Assembly (NCBI RefSeq): GCF_030463565.1
Contig: NC_134675.1
Location: 20,605,862 to 20,669,861, forward strand
Direction of reading: 5' to 3'
Source of the DNA: Pelecanus crispus
Taxonomy: Eukaryota; Chordata; Aves; Pelecaniformes; Pelecanidae
DNA: 64,000 nt
Shown here piece after piece: positions 35,047-45,392 of the stretch. Below the pieces are notes generated by a model. It worked only from the letters and a program-made list of their open reading frames with translations, ran no database searches and was not told the origin of the DNA. The position numbers and the translations under genes are program-made. Positions within the stretch are counted from its first letter, which is position 1; each line of letters starts with the position of its first letter.

Positions 35047-35512
35047 TTCTTCTAAGCAAGTTGTATTGCAGTTAGCATCTTGCCTTTGACACAGTTTGGT
35101 CCTGGCTAAGAACTCTGATTTTGTCATAGCGACCAACTTCCGCTCCCATATAGATCTGATGTTAAAATCTGCTCTCTTTAGGTAGTCCATTTTTTGTTGT
35201 GTTGTGCAATACAAATATCTGAAGGTGGCCCCCGCCAGAGGTTTCCAGTCATTTTCATGATAGCATTTGATAGAGCCATGGAAAAACCACCCATTAAATT
35301 CAGCAGCTGTTGGCACCCCATCAATGACTGCATAGCCACCCAATAAGTAGTATCCTACTTGATATTCACCACCTTGTAATGCATGACAGATTTAAATATT
35401 TTTCTTTTCAGTTGCATACTTAAGCCATTGAATAGAGGGGGATGAATATCTCTTTTTCCTCCAATGCTGGCCATCTGGAGGGAGGAGTGCAACCGTGTTA
35501 CATTTAAGGAAC

Positions 35513-36068
35513 TGTCCTGGTTTTGGCTGGGATAGAGTTAATTTTCTTCCTAGTAGCTGGCATAGTGCTGTGTTTTGGATTTAGTAGGAGAAGAATGTTG
35601 ATAACATGCTGATGTTTTAGTGATTGCTAAGTACTGCTTATGCTAGTCAAGGACTTTTCAGCTTCCCATGCTCTGCCAGGTACACAAGAAACTGGGAGGG
35701 GGCACAGCCAGGATAGTTGATCCAAACTGACCAAAGGGCTATTCCATACCATATGACGTCATGCTGAGTATATAAACTGGGGGGGTTGGCCGGGGAGCAG
35801 CGATCGCTGCTCGGGAGCTGTCTGGGTATCGGTTGGCGGGTGGTGAGCAATTGCATTGTGCATCACTTTATTTTTTTTTTTTTTTTTTTTTTTTGTTATT
35901 ATTATCATTACTAATTTACTTTATTTTGATTATTAAACTGTTCTTATCTCAACCCAGGAGTGTTTCTCACTCTTACTCCTCCGATTCTCTCCCCCATCCC
36001 ATCGGGGTAGGGGGAGTGAGCGAGCGGCTGCGTGGTGCTTAGTTGCTGGCTGGGGCTAAACCACGACA
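35513..36068 (+). mobile_element. Solo LTR-A nested in the polymerase
   Basis: A complete LTR-A, TGTCCTGGTTTTGGC...AACCACGACA. The R region has a run of ~23 T (about 35872-35894) where other copies have ATT/ACT repeats. It has an AP-terminus-like GCGATCGC and an AATAAA-like end. No direct TSD is visible (GGAAC left, GTCCT right), so one edge may have been altered. Confidence 0.85.
35754..35776 (+). promoter_or_regulatory. CRE palindrome and TATA box of LTR-A
   Basis: A perfect ATF/CREB palindrome TGACGTCA (35754-35761) lies 7 bp upstream of TATATAAA (35769-35776). The same CRE is intact in the LTR-A copies at 23959-23966 and 59515-59522 and mutated in those at 1940 and 49945. Confidence 0.7.
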
Positions 36069-36930
36069 GTCCTTTTTGAGTATGTGGTTTAAACCAGTAT
36101 GTGGACATGCAAGTAGAGGCCAGTGTCATATACTGAAATGGATCTATACGGTGATAAACCTTCACCTTTTCATTGTCCTCTTTCTCATAGAATGTGAAAT
36201 GGGTATTCACCATAATCTCATTTCTGTATGATCTGCAGGCCTCCCTCAGACTTTTTGCATCTTGTTGGCAGTAGTAACTCAGTTCTTCTTGCAAGTCAGG
36301 TACGTGTCCCCTTTAAACTCCCATTCTCCTTCAGTTTTCCTTTCCACCCCTTCTTCTTCATTCTAAGGCACATCCGGTGTAATTCCATGGCAAAAATGTA
36401 GTTTGGGACATGTGTTCTGGTTTCCTGTATACATTCCATGTCATAGATAATATAGCCCTGCCCTGCTTCTGGAGTTTTGATCATGGGCATGAAACACTGG
36501 TACTGGTTTACATTACAGATCTCTTCATAGTGCATTCCACACTTCCAGCCTTTACATCCATGCTATTTTTCTACATAGGTCTTACACTTTTAACAGAAAA
36601 TCATAACCAAACGATCAGTTTGTTTTTTAATAGCCAGGGCTTTGTGCCTCTGTAAACATTTCCCAGACCTGCACAACAGCCTGCAGCTGGGGCACCTTAT
36701 CCTTGTCTCTAAGTTAACTGCATAGTTGCAAGACAAGCAGAGCTGGCAATAACATTTACAGCTGTGGCCATGGTTATAGAATGTATGACAAAGCTCACAA
36801 AAGTTTCTTTCCCTAAATACGTTCCTGACATCCTTAACACCATAATAATGTTCATCATGTAAAAGGAGGAAACAGGTCTTGGGATATCTAAGACTGTAAT
36901 TTGGCTTAAAAATCCCCCAACCCTTTTTCC

Positions 36931-37529
36931 TGACTGAGGAGAGAGACTAGGATGCAAAGTATAGAATTACAAGAGTAATTCTTTTATTCATGTGCGTGAG
37001 GTGTCCCATCCAAATGTGGGCACCCCAAATGTGGTTTTACACATGGTTCTTATACCTTTCAAGTGTTCAGGTACAACACTAATTGACTAATCACTACTGT
37101 TTACTAATCATAGTAAAACTTCACAAAGCAACTATATTTCTATGATGTCATTGTCCACATGCTTCTCTATTGATCTAGACTTTCCTGGAGTCAGTCTTGC
37201 TATAGTTACTTATCTGTGATGCCAGACAATGGGAGGGTTTCACAGAGGTGTTAGAGGGGCTAGGATGCTGGCATTATCTTGGTAGTCCAGGAGTATCTTT
37301 TATCTGTGGTAGACAGCTTTAAGATTCCAAGAAGCAAAGTTCTTATCTCCAGGGCAGGGCTGTCCTTCTCCTTGTGATGAGCTGGGGTCCTTTAGTTTGC
37401 TTACTTAAGCGTGGCTATTCAGTATACAATGTGAACAAGAGATATATATATATATTAAGAAAGTTAATACAATTTCATACTATTAAAGACTAATTGGTAT
37501 AATACTTAGAGAATGAGTTTTTCCTAACA
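36931..37529 (-). mobile_element. LTR-I, copy 1
   Basis: The ends are TGACTGAGGAG...TTTCCTAACA. The minus-strand polyadenylation signal AATAAAAGAATTAC is near 36985. It sits between polymerase sequence and the right TIR. No TSD is seen, so flanking sequence has probably been lost. Confidence 0.65.
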
Positions 37530-38010
37530 ACGTATAGCACCAGCCTGCACCCCATAATGGTCTTACAGGTAGTAGCTGTAAGATCCCTCACAACCATGGG
37601 CAAAGGTCTCTGTGTGACAAGTCAAAATCAAGTTTGCGATTCACAGGCCCATTGGCCAGTTCTTCTGGTCTGCATGGCCTTTTTCAGGAATGCCTTAAGG
37701 TCTTTTTCTTATTTTCCTCACACACATGTTCTTCTGAAGTTGGCATTTTGTTCTGGTTTTCCATTTTTGCAGCCAGCATTGCCCGTGCCTTGCAGGACTG
37801 CGCAAAGCCCAAATTTTGCCCCAGTAACACTGTATGGTCATCCTGTTGGGCTGGGCCCAGATGTAGGAGCTTCTCAGTCCAGCTCACAGGACTGGTCTCT
37901 GCATGTGACAGGGTTTTCCCTGGCGGCCCCTTGGTGTGATTCCTAGGAGGGGTTCATAGCCTTTGGGCACATTCCAACTTGTCTGTGCCCCAGCCCCATC
38001 TTTTGGTGCC
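37530..38010 (-). repeat. Right terminal inverted repeat of the Polinton relic
   Basis: 37530-37815 is the inverted counterpart of 20914-21218. 37816-38010 would be its outer continuation, whose left partner was removed by a CR1. A minus-strand frame (37887-37684) runs through part of it, and fragments of the same reading (EELANGPVN) are legible in both TIRs, so an ORF may once have overlapped the repeat. Confidence 0.8.
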
Positions 38011-38800
38011 TGTGGTGGGTTAACCTTGGCTGGGTTCCAAGTGCCCACCAAGCCACTCTCTCACTCCCCCTCCTCAGCAAGACAGAGTAAGAAAATAAGA
38101 TGAAAACGCTCATGGGTCGAGATAAGGACAGGGAGATCTCTCACCAATTACCATGACAGGCAACACAGACTCAACTTGGGAAAGATTAATTTAATTTATT
38201 GCCAATTAATCACAGAGCAGGATAATGAGAAATAAGAACAAATCTAAAAACACCACCTTCCCTCCACCCCTCCCTTCTTCATGGGCTCAACTTCGCTCCC
38301 AACTCTTGTACTCTGCTGCTCCTTCCTCTTCATGCTGTTCACCTGCTCCAGTGTGGGGTCCCTCCCACAGGGTACAGTCCTTCATGAACTTCTCCAAAGT
38401 AAGTCCTTCCCCCGGGCTGCAGTTCTTCACAAATTGCTCCAGCGTGGGTCCTTTCCACAAGGTTCAGTCCTTCAGGAACAGAATGCTCCAGCATGGGTCC
38501 CCCATAGGCCGCAATTCCTGCCATGAGCCTGCTTCTGCTTGGGCTCTCCCTGGGCTGCAGATTCCTTCAGGGCACATCCACCTGCTCCAGCGTGGTGTTC
38601 TCCACAGGTGGCAGGGTGGCTATCTGCTCCACTGTAGACCTCCATGGGCTGCAGGGAGAAAACCTGCTTCACCATGTTCTTTACCACGGGCTGCAGGGGG
38701 ATCTCTGCTCTGGCACCTGGAGCACCTCCTCCCCCTCCTTCTTCACTGACCTTGGTGTCTGCTGGACTGTTACACATTTTTCTCACTCCTCTCACAGGAG
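38011..38800 (-). mobile_element. LTR-C (minus arm of a fold-back pair)
   Basis: It starts TGTGGTGGGTTAACC, the reverse of the LTR-C end, and runs through the reiterated array (about 38340-38620) to the reversed GACCTTGGTGTC block. It then meets an oppositely oriented LTR-C near 38800. The usual TATTGGG start is missing at the junction. Confidence 0.8.
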
Positions 38801-41232
38801 TAACTGCAACTGTGTTGGACAGAGCCAGTTCCAGCCAGCTCCAAAACGGACACGCCGCTGGCCAAAGCTGAGCCAATCAGTGATGCTGGTGCTGCCTCTG
38901 TGATAACATATTGAAGAAAGGGTAAAAAATGCTGCGCAGCAGCTGTGAGAGGAGTGAGAAAAATGTGTCCGGCAGACACCAAGGTCAGTGAAGGAGGGGG
39001 AGGAGGTGCTCCATGCACCAGAGCAGAGATTCCTCTGCAGCCCGTGGTAAAGACCATGGTGAAGCAGGTTGTCTCCCTGCAGCCCATGGAGGTCCATGGT
39101 GGAACAGATATCCACCTGCAGCCCATGGAGGACCCCACACCAAAGCAGGTGGATGTGCCCTAAAGGAATCTGCAGCCCATGGAGAGCCCATGACAAAACA
39201 GGCTCTTGGCAGGACCTGTTACCCCGTGGAGAGGAGCCCATGCTGGAGCAGGTTTGCTGGCAGGTTTTGTGACCCCATGGGGGACCCATGCTGGAGCAGT
39301 CTGCTCCTGAAGGACTGCACCTCATGGAAGGGACCCACGCTGGAGCAGTTCATGAAGAACTGTAGCCTGTGGGAAGGACCCACATTGGAGAATGTCGTGA
39401 AGGACTGTATCGCATGGGTGGGTGTCACGAATGCAGGTTTGTGAATCCTGCTGATTATGTCAATTCACTATGAATGAGTGACTTTACACAGTTTGATTTA
39501 GTAACAGTTATAATTTACTTGTAGCAAATCTCAGAATTTGATTATAATGTTTTTAATAGCACTCAATCATCAATGATTAATAAAGTGATTAGACAAAATT
39601 GATCAAAACAGTGACTTAGTTACAGATTTGAAGATGGCAAGGTTCACTCTATTACTACATGGAAGCGCATAAAAGAAAATTAAATCACACTTAGTTAGAA
39701 TGATTCATAAAGGGATTGCGTATATATGGAATAAGGGGGACCCTCCCGTTGAGTCACGAGGTTTAGAATAGACCCCCTTGCTTTCTAAACTCCTTCTCAG
39801 AGAGGAGCCTAGGTGCAGCTAGGTCTAGTTTTAGTCTCAGACTTGGTCAACGGTTTATATGAATAAGGATAATATATATATGTATATCTAGTACATAGAA
39901 AAAGTGTATAAAGGAAATTGGGTTACATGAGAGAGAGAGAGGGAGAAATCGCATGTAGGGGATACGGAAACCCTCCCATTGAGTCACGAGGTTTAGAATA
40001 GACCCCCTTGCTTTCTAAACTCCTTCTCAGAGAGGAGTCTAGGTGCAGCTGGGCCCACTCTTAGTCTCAGACTTGGTCAACTGATTATGAGACTAATGCT
40101 ATAAGAATAATACAGCAGTATAAAACTCCCTTTAAAATTAAATCATACATCTACAGACTACTTAAATCGATTCACGCATGCACACTCACAAATATGAATG
40201 CATATATGAAAATAGTATACCTATTAAAAATTCCCCTCGAGTTTAGTGAAATACTCGCATCTAATGCCTTGGCATTTTTCAACGGGCAAGAGTAGAGCCT
40301 CGAGGAGTGAAGGGTTTCAGCCCAGGCTCCACTGTCAGTCTTCGGCAATGGAGTTCTGGTTGCAGCAGACTTTCGGAGTCTGCTAGTTTCGCTGACTCTG
40401 AGAGGCGTTTCGATCAGAGGGAGATGCTGGTGCAGCCCGCAGCAGTCCAGGAGAGCTCAAAGGGCCTCACTTAGGACTGCTGTTTATAGGATTGTGAGAT
40501 GATTGACTTTAATCACCAGTAAATTTCCATCCGAGCCACAGTTTGGATCTGTAGTTGCTGGAATTCCAGTAACGATGATACCACTCTGTTTCAAGGCTGT
40601 CAGGGGTAGCTGTTTGTTCTTGCTCCCCTCATTAGCCATAATATGAAGATCTTGATAAGGACAGGGCCGCTCTCTGCTTCAGCCATGTAGGAGTTTCTGG
40701 TACAATTAAGGGGCGCTTAACTGACTAACTCGCTACACAAAAGCATCGGCCTGGAATTCCTGAGATTGTAAAGCCATTGAAGAGAAAGAGGAATGGAGGG
40801 GGGGGATGCACCACCACAGTGGGACTCCACACTGGAGCAGGGGAAGAGCGTGAGGAGGAATGAGTGGCAGAGACAACGCGTTGTGAACTGACTGCAACCC
40901 CCATTCCCCATCCCTCTGTGCCACTCAGTGGGGAAGAGGTAGATAATTTGGGAGTGAAATTGAGCCTGGGAAGAAGGGAGGGGTGGGAGGAAGGAGTTTT
41001 TAAATTTGTTCTTATTTCTCATTATCCTATTCTGATTTTGATTTGCAATAAATTAAATTAATTTCCCCAAGTCGAGTGTGTTTTGCCTCTGATGGTAATT
41101 GCTGAGTAATCTCCCTGTCCTTATCTTGACAAGCTTTTTTGTTGTATTTTTCTCCCCTGTCCTTGTTGAGGAGGGGGAGTGATAGAGTGGCTTGATGGGC
41201 ACCTGGCATCTAGGCAAGGTCAACCCACCACA
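38801..41232 (+). mobile_element. LTR-C (plus arm) split by LTR-G
   Basis: It begins within the family's early block (CAGAGCCAGTTCC, CCAAAGCTGAGCCAATCAG) and continues through the array to 39422. It resumes after LTR-G at 40819 and ends ...AACCCACCACA at 41232. With 38011-38800 it forms an inverted repeat of about 780-bp arms. Confidence 0.82.
39423..40818 (-). mobile_element. Solo LTR-G, copy 2
   Basis: The perfect TSD is GTGGG (39418-39422 and 40819-40823), inside LTR-C. It is ~260 bp longer than copy 1 because a ~130-bp unit (CGTTGAGTCACGAGG... to ...GACTTGGTCAAC) occurs twice (about 39738-39850 and 39975-40082). Its last 405 bp are identical to copy 1. Orientation is tentative, as for copy 1. 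Confidence 0.88.
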
Positions 41233-41779
41233 GGGAAACATTGCAGTACCCAGAAGGTCAGGTCTAGTCCATGGTTATGCCTGAGGTAGTAACTGTTAGA
41301 TCCCTTTTATTTTTTAAAGGTATGTTTACTGATATTTTTGTGAATGGAAAAAATATGCAGCTGAGTACAAGAGATGTTACTGTGGATGTGCTAATGAATG
41401 TAGATGGCCTCAAAGGAAGGGTTATAAAGGATCAAATAGACTAAAAGGCTTAAAAAATAGAGTGGAAAGATACTTCATTTTTTTGTACAGTACTGCTCAA
41501 GAATTTTTTTTAGCATATTTAAGAATATCAAGAGTATATTTATAGTATTTGTTATTAAAAAGGGGGCCAAAATAATTTTTAAAGACAGATGTCAGTGATA
41601 GTTTTGTTATGAGACACTCTAGAGTGTAAGACAAAACTGAATAGAGAAGTACTGGTTATGGTTTCTGGGTGATAAAAAAATCTGATTTCTGAGTTCCTCT
41701 CTCAGCTCCTTTATTGGCTAAAGGCTCTATTTGTGATCAGTCTCTGTTTTATTTTTAGGAGAGTAGCACTGTGCTTAAA

Positions 41780-42397
41780 ATGGACATAAATGGAGAGACC
41801 AGAACTACCATATCTACCCTCCCTGTACCTCTTGCAGAGGTCAGTTCTGCAGGCAAAACAGAAGCAGAGAAACCACGATGTTCCAGTACCCCCTGCTCAC
41901 CAATGCGACGGACAGTTTCAGGCTATCAGATCCTTCGTATGGATTCTAACTACCTGGTTGGCTTCACAACTGGAGAGGAGCTGCTAAAATTAGCCCAAAA
42001 GTATACAGGAAATGAAGATAATAAAGGGGAATCCAGGCCTAACTTGCACTCTAAACAGCTTGATTCAGGACTTGCATGTTCCTCCCGTTTGTACAAAACT
42101 AGAAGTAGGTACTATCAGCCATATGAGATCCCAGCAGTAAATGGGAGGAGGAGGAGACGGATGCCCAGCTCAGGGGATAAATGCACTAAGGCTTTACCAT
42201 ATGAACCTTACAAGGCACTTCATGGTCCCCTGCCTCTTTGCCTTTTAAAAGGTAAAAGGGCTCACTCTAAATCCCTGGACTACCTCAATTTAGACAAAAT
42301 GAACATCGAGGAACCTGCTGACACAGACATGCTACAATACCAGCTCCAACACCTTACCCTTAGAGGGGACCGTATGTTTGCAAGAAATAACACATGA
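41780..42397 (+). CDS. MACIR: Macrophage immunometabolism regulator (C5orf30)
   Basis: This is an intact 205-residue protein in one exon, close to the ~206 residues of the human protein as I recall it. Recognised blocks include CSSTPCSPMRRTVSGYQIL (residues ~34-52), SNYLVGFTTGEELLKLAQK, YKTRSRYYQPYEIPAVNGRR, the basic RRRRRMPSSGDK, and the near-terminal LQYQLQHLTLRGDR ending in FARNNT. The product is an UNC119-binding protein that regulates macrophage and fibroblast inflammatory responses and takes part in UNC119-dependent lipid-protein traffic. I chose the ATG at 41780; the codons before it (GTG CTT AAA) are in frame to a GTG at 41771. Human begins M-E-V-D-I-N-G, so the start here appears to sit at the third ancestral codon. 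Some conserved positions look changed (QILRMDS, GLACSSR, EEPADTDM). It may be an expressed sex-linked copy. Confidence 0.9.
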   Translation: MDINGETRTTISTLPVPLAEVSSAGKTEAEKPRCSSTPCSPMRRTVSGYQILRMDSNYLVGFTTGEELLKLAQKYTGNEDNKGESRPNLHSKQLDSGLACSSRLYKTRSRYYQPYEIPAVNGRRRRRMPSSGDKCTKALPYEPYKALHGPLPLCLLKGKRAHSKSLDYLNLDKMNIEEPADTDMLQYQLQHLTLRGDRMFARNNT

Positions 42398-43200
42398 ACT
42401 ATGAACTATGAACTATAATCTAAAATTTAGAACCAGTTTCTGGTTATTTCTCTGTTGCTGCAAAAATCCACTGTCATACTGTGTACATGTACATGACTGT
42501 CCACATTGTAGGTGGTATCAGCTAAATGTTATCAGAAAGTAATTTATTTGAATAGAATTTTGACAGTGCATTGTGTTACAAATACTTGGAGGGAAAAAAA
42601 CCTTTCCAGAGCAAGCAGCTTCTAATGCAAATTTGACTGCAGCTGGTGGATATTTCTTTGGACACCTTTTAACAAAGAAAAGGCTTTTGGTTTTTGGATT
42701 GGGGGGGTGTACAGTTATCTAGTATTTATGGTAATTTAATACTGAAAAATTGATGGTCTGCTTGGTTGTTGCTAATTTTGGCTTGATGTTAGAAATTGCT
42801 CTTGGATAAGTACTGAAGTTATCTTTTTGTTTCTTACTGTATTCTACAATAAAATGTATGTATGATTTTTTTACATCATGGGAAGGAATGTGAGCTTGGC
42901 TAAATTGGATCACTTGTTATTTTAAACCATCCCATTCAAACATTTTGAAACTGGGTTTGCACTGGTGGTGAGGGGGAAATTCACTCATAAAATAAACCTT
43001 TGTTCATTTGCTACTTTAAACCTATTAAATTATTTTTTTTAGTTTCTGCATGGAAGTAATTGTTTTGCCTCCTCTGTTTTATAAAACTAGTTTGGAAAAA
43101 GTATTTAGAATATTAAAAAATATTTTTGAGAGTGAAGGGTTTGGGTTTTTTGTTAATATGACTTATTTTTTACGTTGTCTTGACATGTAAACAAGGATTC

Positions 43201-43338
43201 ATAGAATCATAGAATCATTTAGGTTGGAAAAAGACCTTTAAGATCATCCAGTCCAACCATTAACCTAACACTACCAAGTCCACCACTAAACCAATTAAGG
43301 GCAGAGTAGCAATTTCATGTTTCCTGGCTTCAGATTCC
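43201..43338 (-). mobile_element. CR1 3' tail in the MACIR 3' UTR
   Basis: It is the reverse of a CR1 end (ATCATAGAATCATTTAGG, then ACCAAGTCCACCACTAAACC), followed by the linker TTTCATGTTTCCTGGCTT that also occurs at 20790 and 52410. It is the shortest of three copies with this unusual double-tail junction. Confidence 0.88.
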
Positions 43339-43378
43339 AGTAAATACAGTAGAATGTCTGCATCAGTATGTCAATAAA

Positions 43379-44883
43379 GTTTTTCATTTTAATTCATGAT
43401 TTCTATATAGTATAGTAATGGAAGATGTCAAATAATGCTAGAGCATTGCTTTGGAAATTTAGTTTATTTGAAGCACAGAACACTTTTATTAAGATCTGGA
43501 AGGCAGATTTTTAGATGGAGTGCAAGTGAAGTGTTTCTATATCAGCCCTGAAGAGCTGATTCTGGATTATTCAACAGAGTGGATTGAATACACTGGCTTA
43601 ATTTGTTGCTTAAGAATTTTTTGTCCAAATATGACATCAAATGCAGTTTTGACAGCTGTATTCTTAGATATATTTAAAACATGTTAGTAACTTATGTTTA
43701 AAAATTAAAAAAAGGTTTGACATTTTTAGGTGCAATCTATTACTAAAGCAGTGTGCAACTTTGGTTTACTTATTTAGAAATTAAAATTAAGATCACATTG
43801 TTTTGAAACATAACCTATTTGATCAGTTGTTTCTGGTACAATTCAGGTTTTTTTTGTTTCTCCTTCAGAATGAATAGCAAGCACTAGTCAGTGCATGTGT
43901 TGTGGAAAATGAAGAGTTCTTTTCATTCTGCCACTTACTCCACAACTGTAACTGAGGGCAGCGAAGAGGAGCCCAGTAGACTATGTTTTACTGGTTTGGT
44001 TAATGTTTTCTGGCTTAGTAGAATATTTATAACTGATGTGTATTTTAAAGGGTTAACTGCATCTCTGTATAAATTTAATGTATTGAACAATGATCTCTAA
44101 AGTAAACTTTTCCTATGAACTCTTTAGTTTGAAAAATGGAATATGGTCAGATGCCAAAGAGATGGAAGTTTTGTCTAAGGAATAAACACCACTATTTATT
44201 GAAATACCCTATGAAAATGTATTTCTGGCTGAAAAATAAAGAGAGTGATATAAATACCTATTTTTGTGGAGTCTTTTGCCATATAGAAGAACGAGGACAT
44301 TTCAAAATACAACTTTAGACCAGGAATCATTAAAACCTGAAAGCAGGAATCTTATACTTCTGTGAAACATTTAGACAGTTAGGATTCTTCTGTTGTTTTA
44401 GAAAATCAGACATACAATTGTTAGCACATTTTGTGCATATTGTTACTTTGGTCCTGTACAGTAATTGTATAGCTACATCTATAGAGAGGCTGGTGGCTGT
44501 CTTGCCAAGTTCAAACATGACAAATTTGTTAGTACTTTTTCTGTCTGGTGACTTGCTTCTGAAAGTGATTGCACCTGATAACATTGCTTAGCTGTTTTAC
44601 ACTTGCAGTTACACTTGCATAGTGCATAATCATTCAACAGCCATATTTTTTTTTAAGTTGGATTTGTAACGTTCTTAATTACAACTCTTAAATTCATATA
44701 GTGATTTCCAGATTTTACTTCTAAAAGAAGCAAAATTTCAGACATAAGAAAGCTTTTAATCTTGTCTTATTTTTGATAATTATAATGTCTTACATTAATC
44801 TATTAAAATTAAAGGCAAGATGGTTCTTCAGACTACTAAAATGAAATTGAATGTTATCAATACTGACTTCTCAAAGTGAGATC
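43379..44883. other. Unique AT-rich sequence downstream of MACIR
   Basis: No repeat or gene was recognised. Short open frames (43891-44100, 44136-44318) lack coding features. Part may be a longer MACIR 3' UTR. Confidence 0.5.
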
Positions 44884-45254
44884 TTTACTAAATATCAGGC
44901 TCCAGATGTTATTGCGGCCTTTCAATACATAAAGGGGGCTTATAAGAAAGATGGAGAGAGACTTTTTACTAGGGCCTGTAGTGACAGGACAACAGGTAAT
45001 GGTTTTAAACTAAAAGAAGGTAGATTTAGATTAGATGTAAGGAAGAAATTCTTTACGCTGAGGGTGGTGAGACTGGAAGAGGTTGCCCAAAGAAGATGAG
45101 GATGCCCCATCCCTGGAAGTGTTCAAGGTCAGGTTCAATGGGGCTTTGAGCAACCTGATCTAGTGGAAGATGTCCCTGCCCCCTGCAGGGGGGTGGAAAC
45201 TAGATGATCTTTGGAGGTCCCTTCCAACCCAAACCATTCTATGATTCTATGAAT
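44884..45254 (+). mobile_element. CR1 3' end
   Basis: It holds the last ~60 codons of CR1 ORF2 (FQYIKGAYKKDGERLF, then RFRLDVRKKFFTLRVV) and a tail ending ATTCTATGATTCTATGAA. It is closest to the subfamily of 18285-19997. Confidence 0.9.
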
Positions 45255-45392
45255 ACAGAGTTCTCACTATGCTTCTAATAAATTAAAAGAAAAAATTGCA
45301 TTGAGAAAACAATGTTTCCCTGTGGCCTATAGATATCTTCCAGATGATTAGAAGAGTGAAGGTGGTAGAAGCAATAAAAGGTAGTAACACTA

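Larger units (their letters stand above)
33214..36930 (-). pseudogene. Polinton protein-primed DNA polymerase B relic
   Basis: Reading leftward: a cysteine-rich zinc-finger part (FCELCHTFYNHGHSCKCYC, about 36810-36750); exonuclease motif I in YIIYDMECIQE (about 36458-36425); exonuclease motif III in YYCQQDAKSLREAC (about 36275); IDPFQYMTLASTCM; then VDGVPTAAEFNGWFFHGS-like sequence with CYHENDW (35343-35200); CTHSDEERALVGTWYSPEL (about 34165); IFIACFTTAYVCLELY (about 33690-33640); palm motif C as CLYHDTVSVIF (about 33605-33573), with the usual second Asp replaced by Val; and a C-terminal ITEFVSSGPKSYSYM (about 33485). The family replicates Mavericks from protein-primed ends. LTRs at 34521-35046 and 35513-36068 and many frameshifts and stops interrupt it. 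Confidence 0.88.
20914..38010. mobile_element. Maverick/Polinton DNA transposon relic with nested insertions
   Basis: Terminal inverted repeats at 20914-21218 and 37530-37815 enclose Polinton-type genes. These are a retroviral-type integrase (21533-22478, +), a conserved structural-type ORF (22556-22857, +) and a protein-primed family B DNA polymerase (33214-36930, -). Major capsid, packaging ATPase and protease genes are not visible; the centre has been lost or replaced by a CR1 (22903-27756) and a provirus (27757-33213). The left TIR is cut at 20913 by a CR1 tail, the right by LTR-C at 38011, so the true tips and the expected 6-bp duplication cannot be seen. All genes have stops and frameshifts. 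Assigning both halves to one element is inference from the matching inverted ends. Confidence 0.85.
41759..43378 (+). other. MACIR: Terminal MACIR exon (acceptor to candidate polyadenylation site)
   Basis: A good 3' splice site, the pyrimidine-rich TCTGTTTTATTTTTAG (AG at 41757-41758), opens the exon. The coding part is 41780-42397. Candidate polyadenylation signals AATAAA lie at 42848-42853, 42991-42996 and 43373-43378. A CR1 tail (43201-43338) lies within the UTR if the last is used. Which signal is used cannot be told from sequence. Confidence 0.7.

Noticed and set aside
39840..39960. CRISPR-like or satellite array from the repeated 130-bp units
   Set aside because: Only two units, inside an LTR; this is a local tandem duplication.
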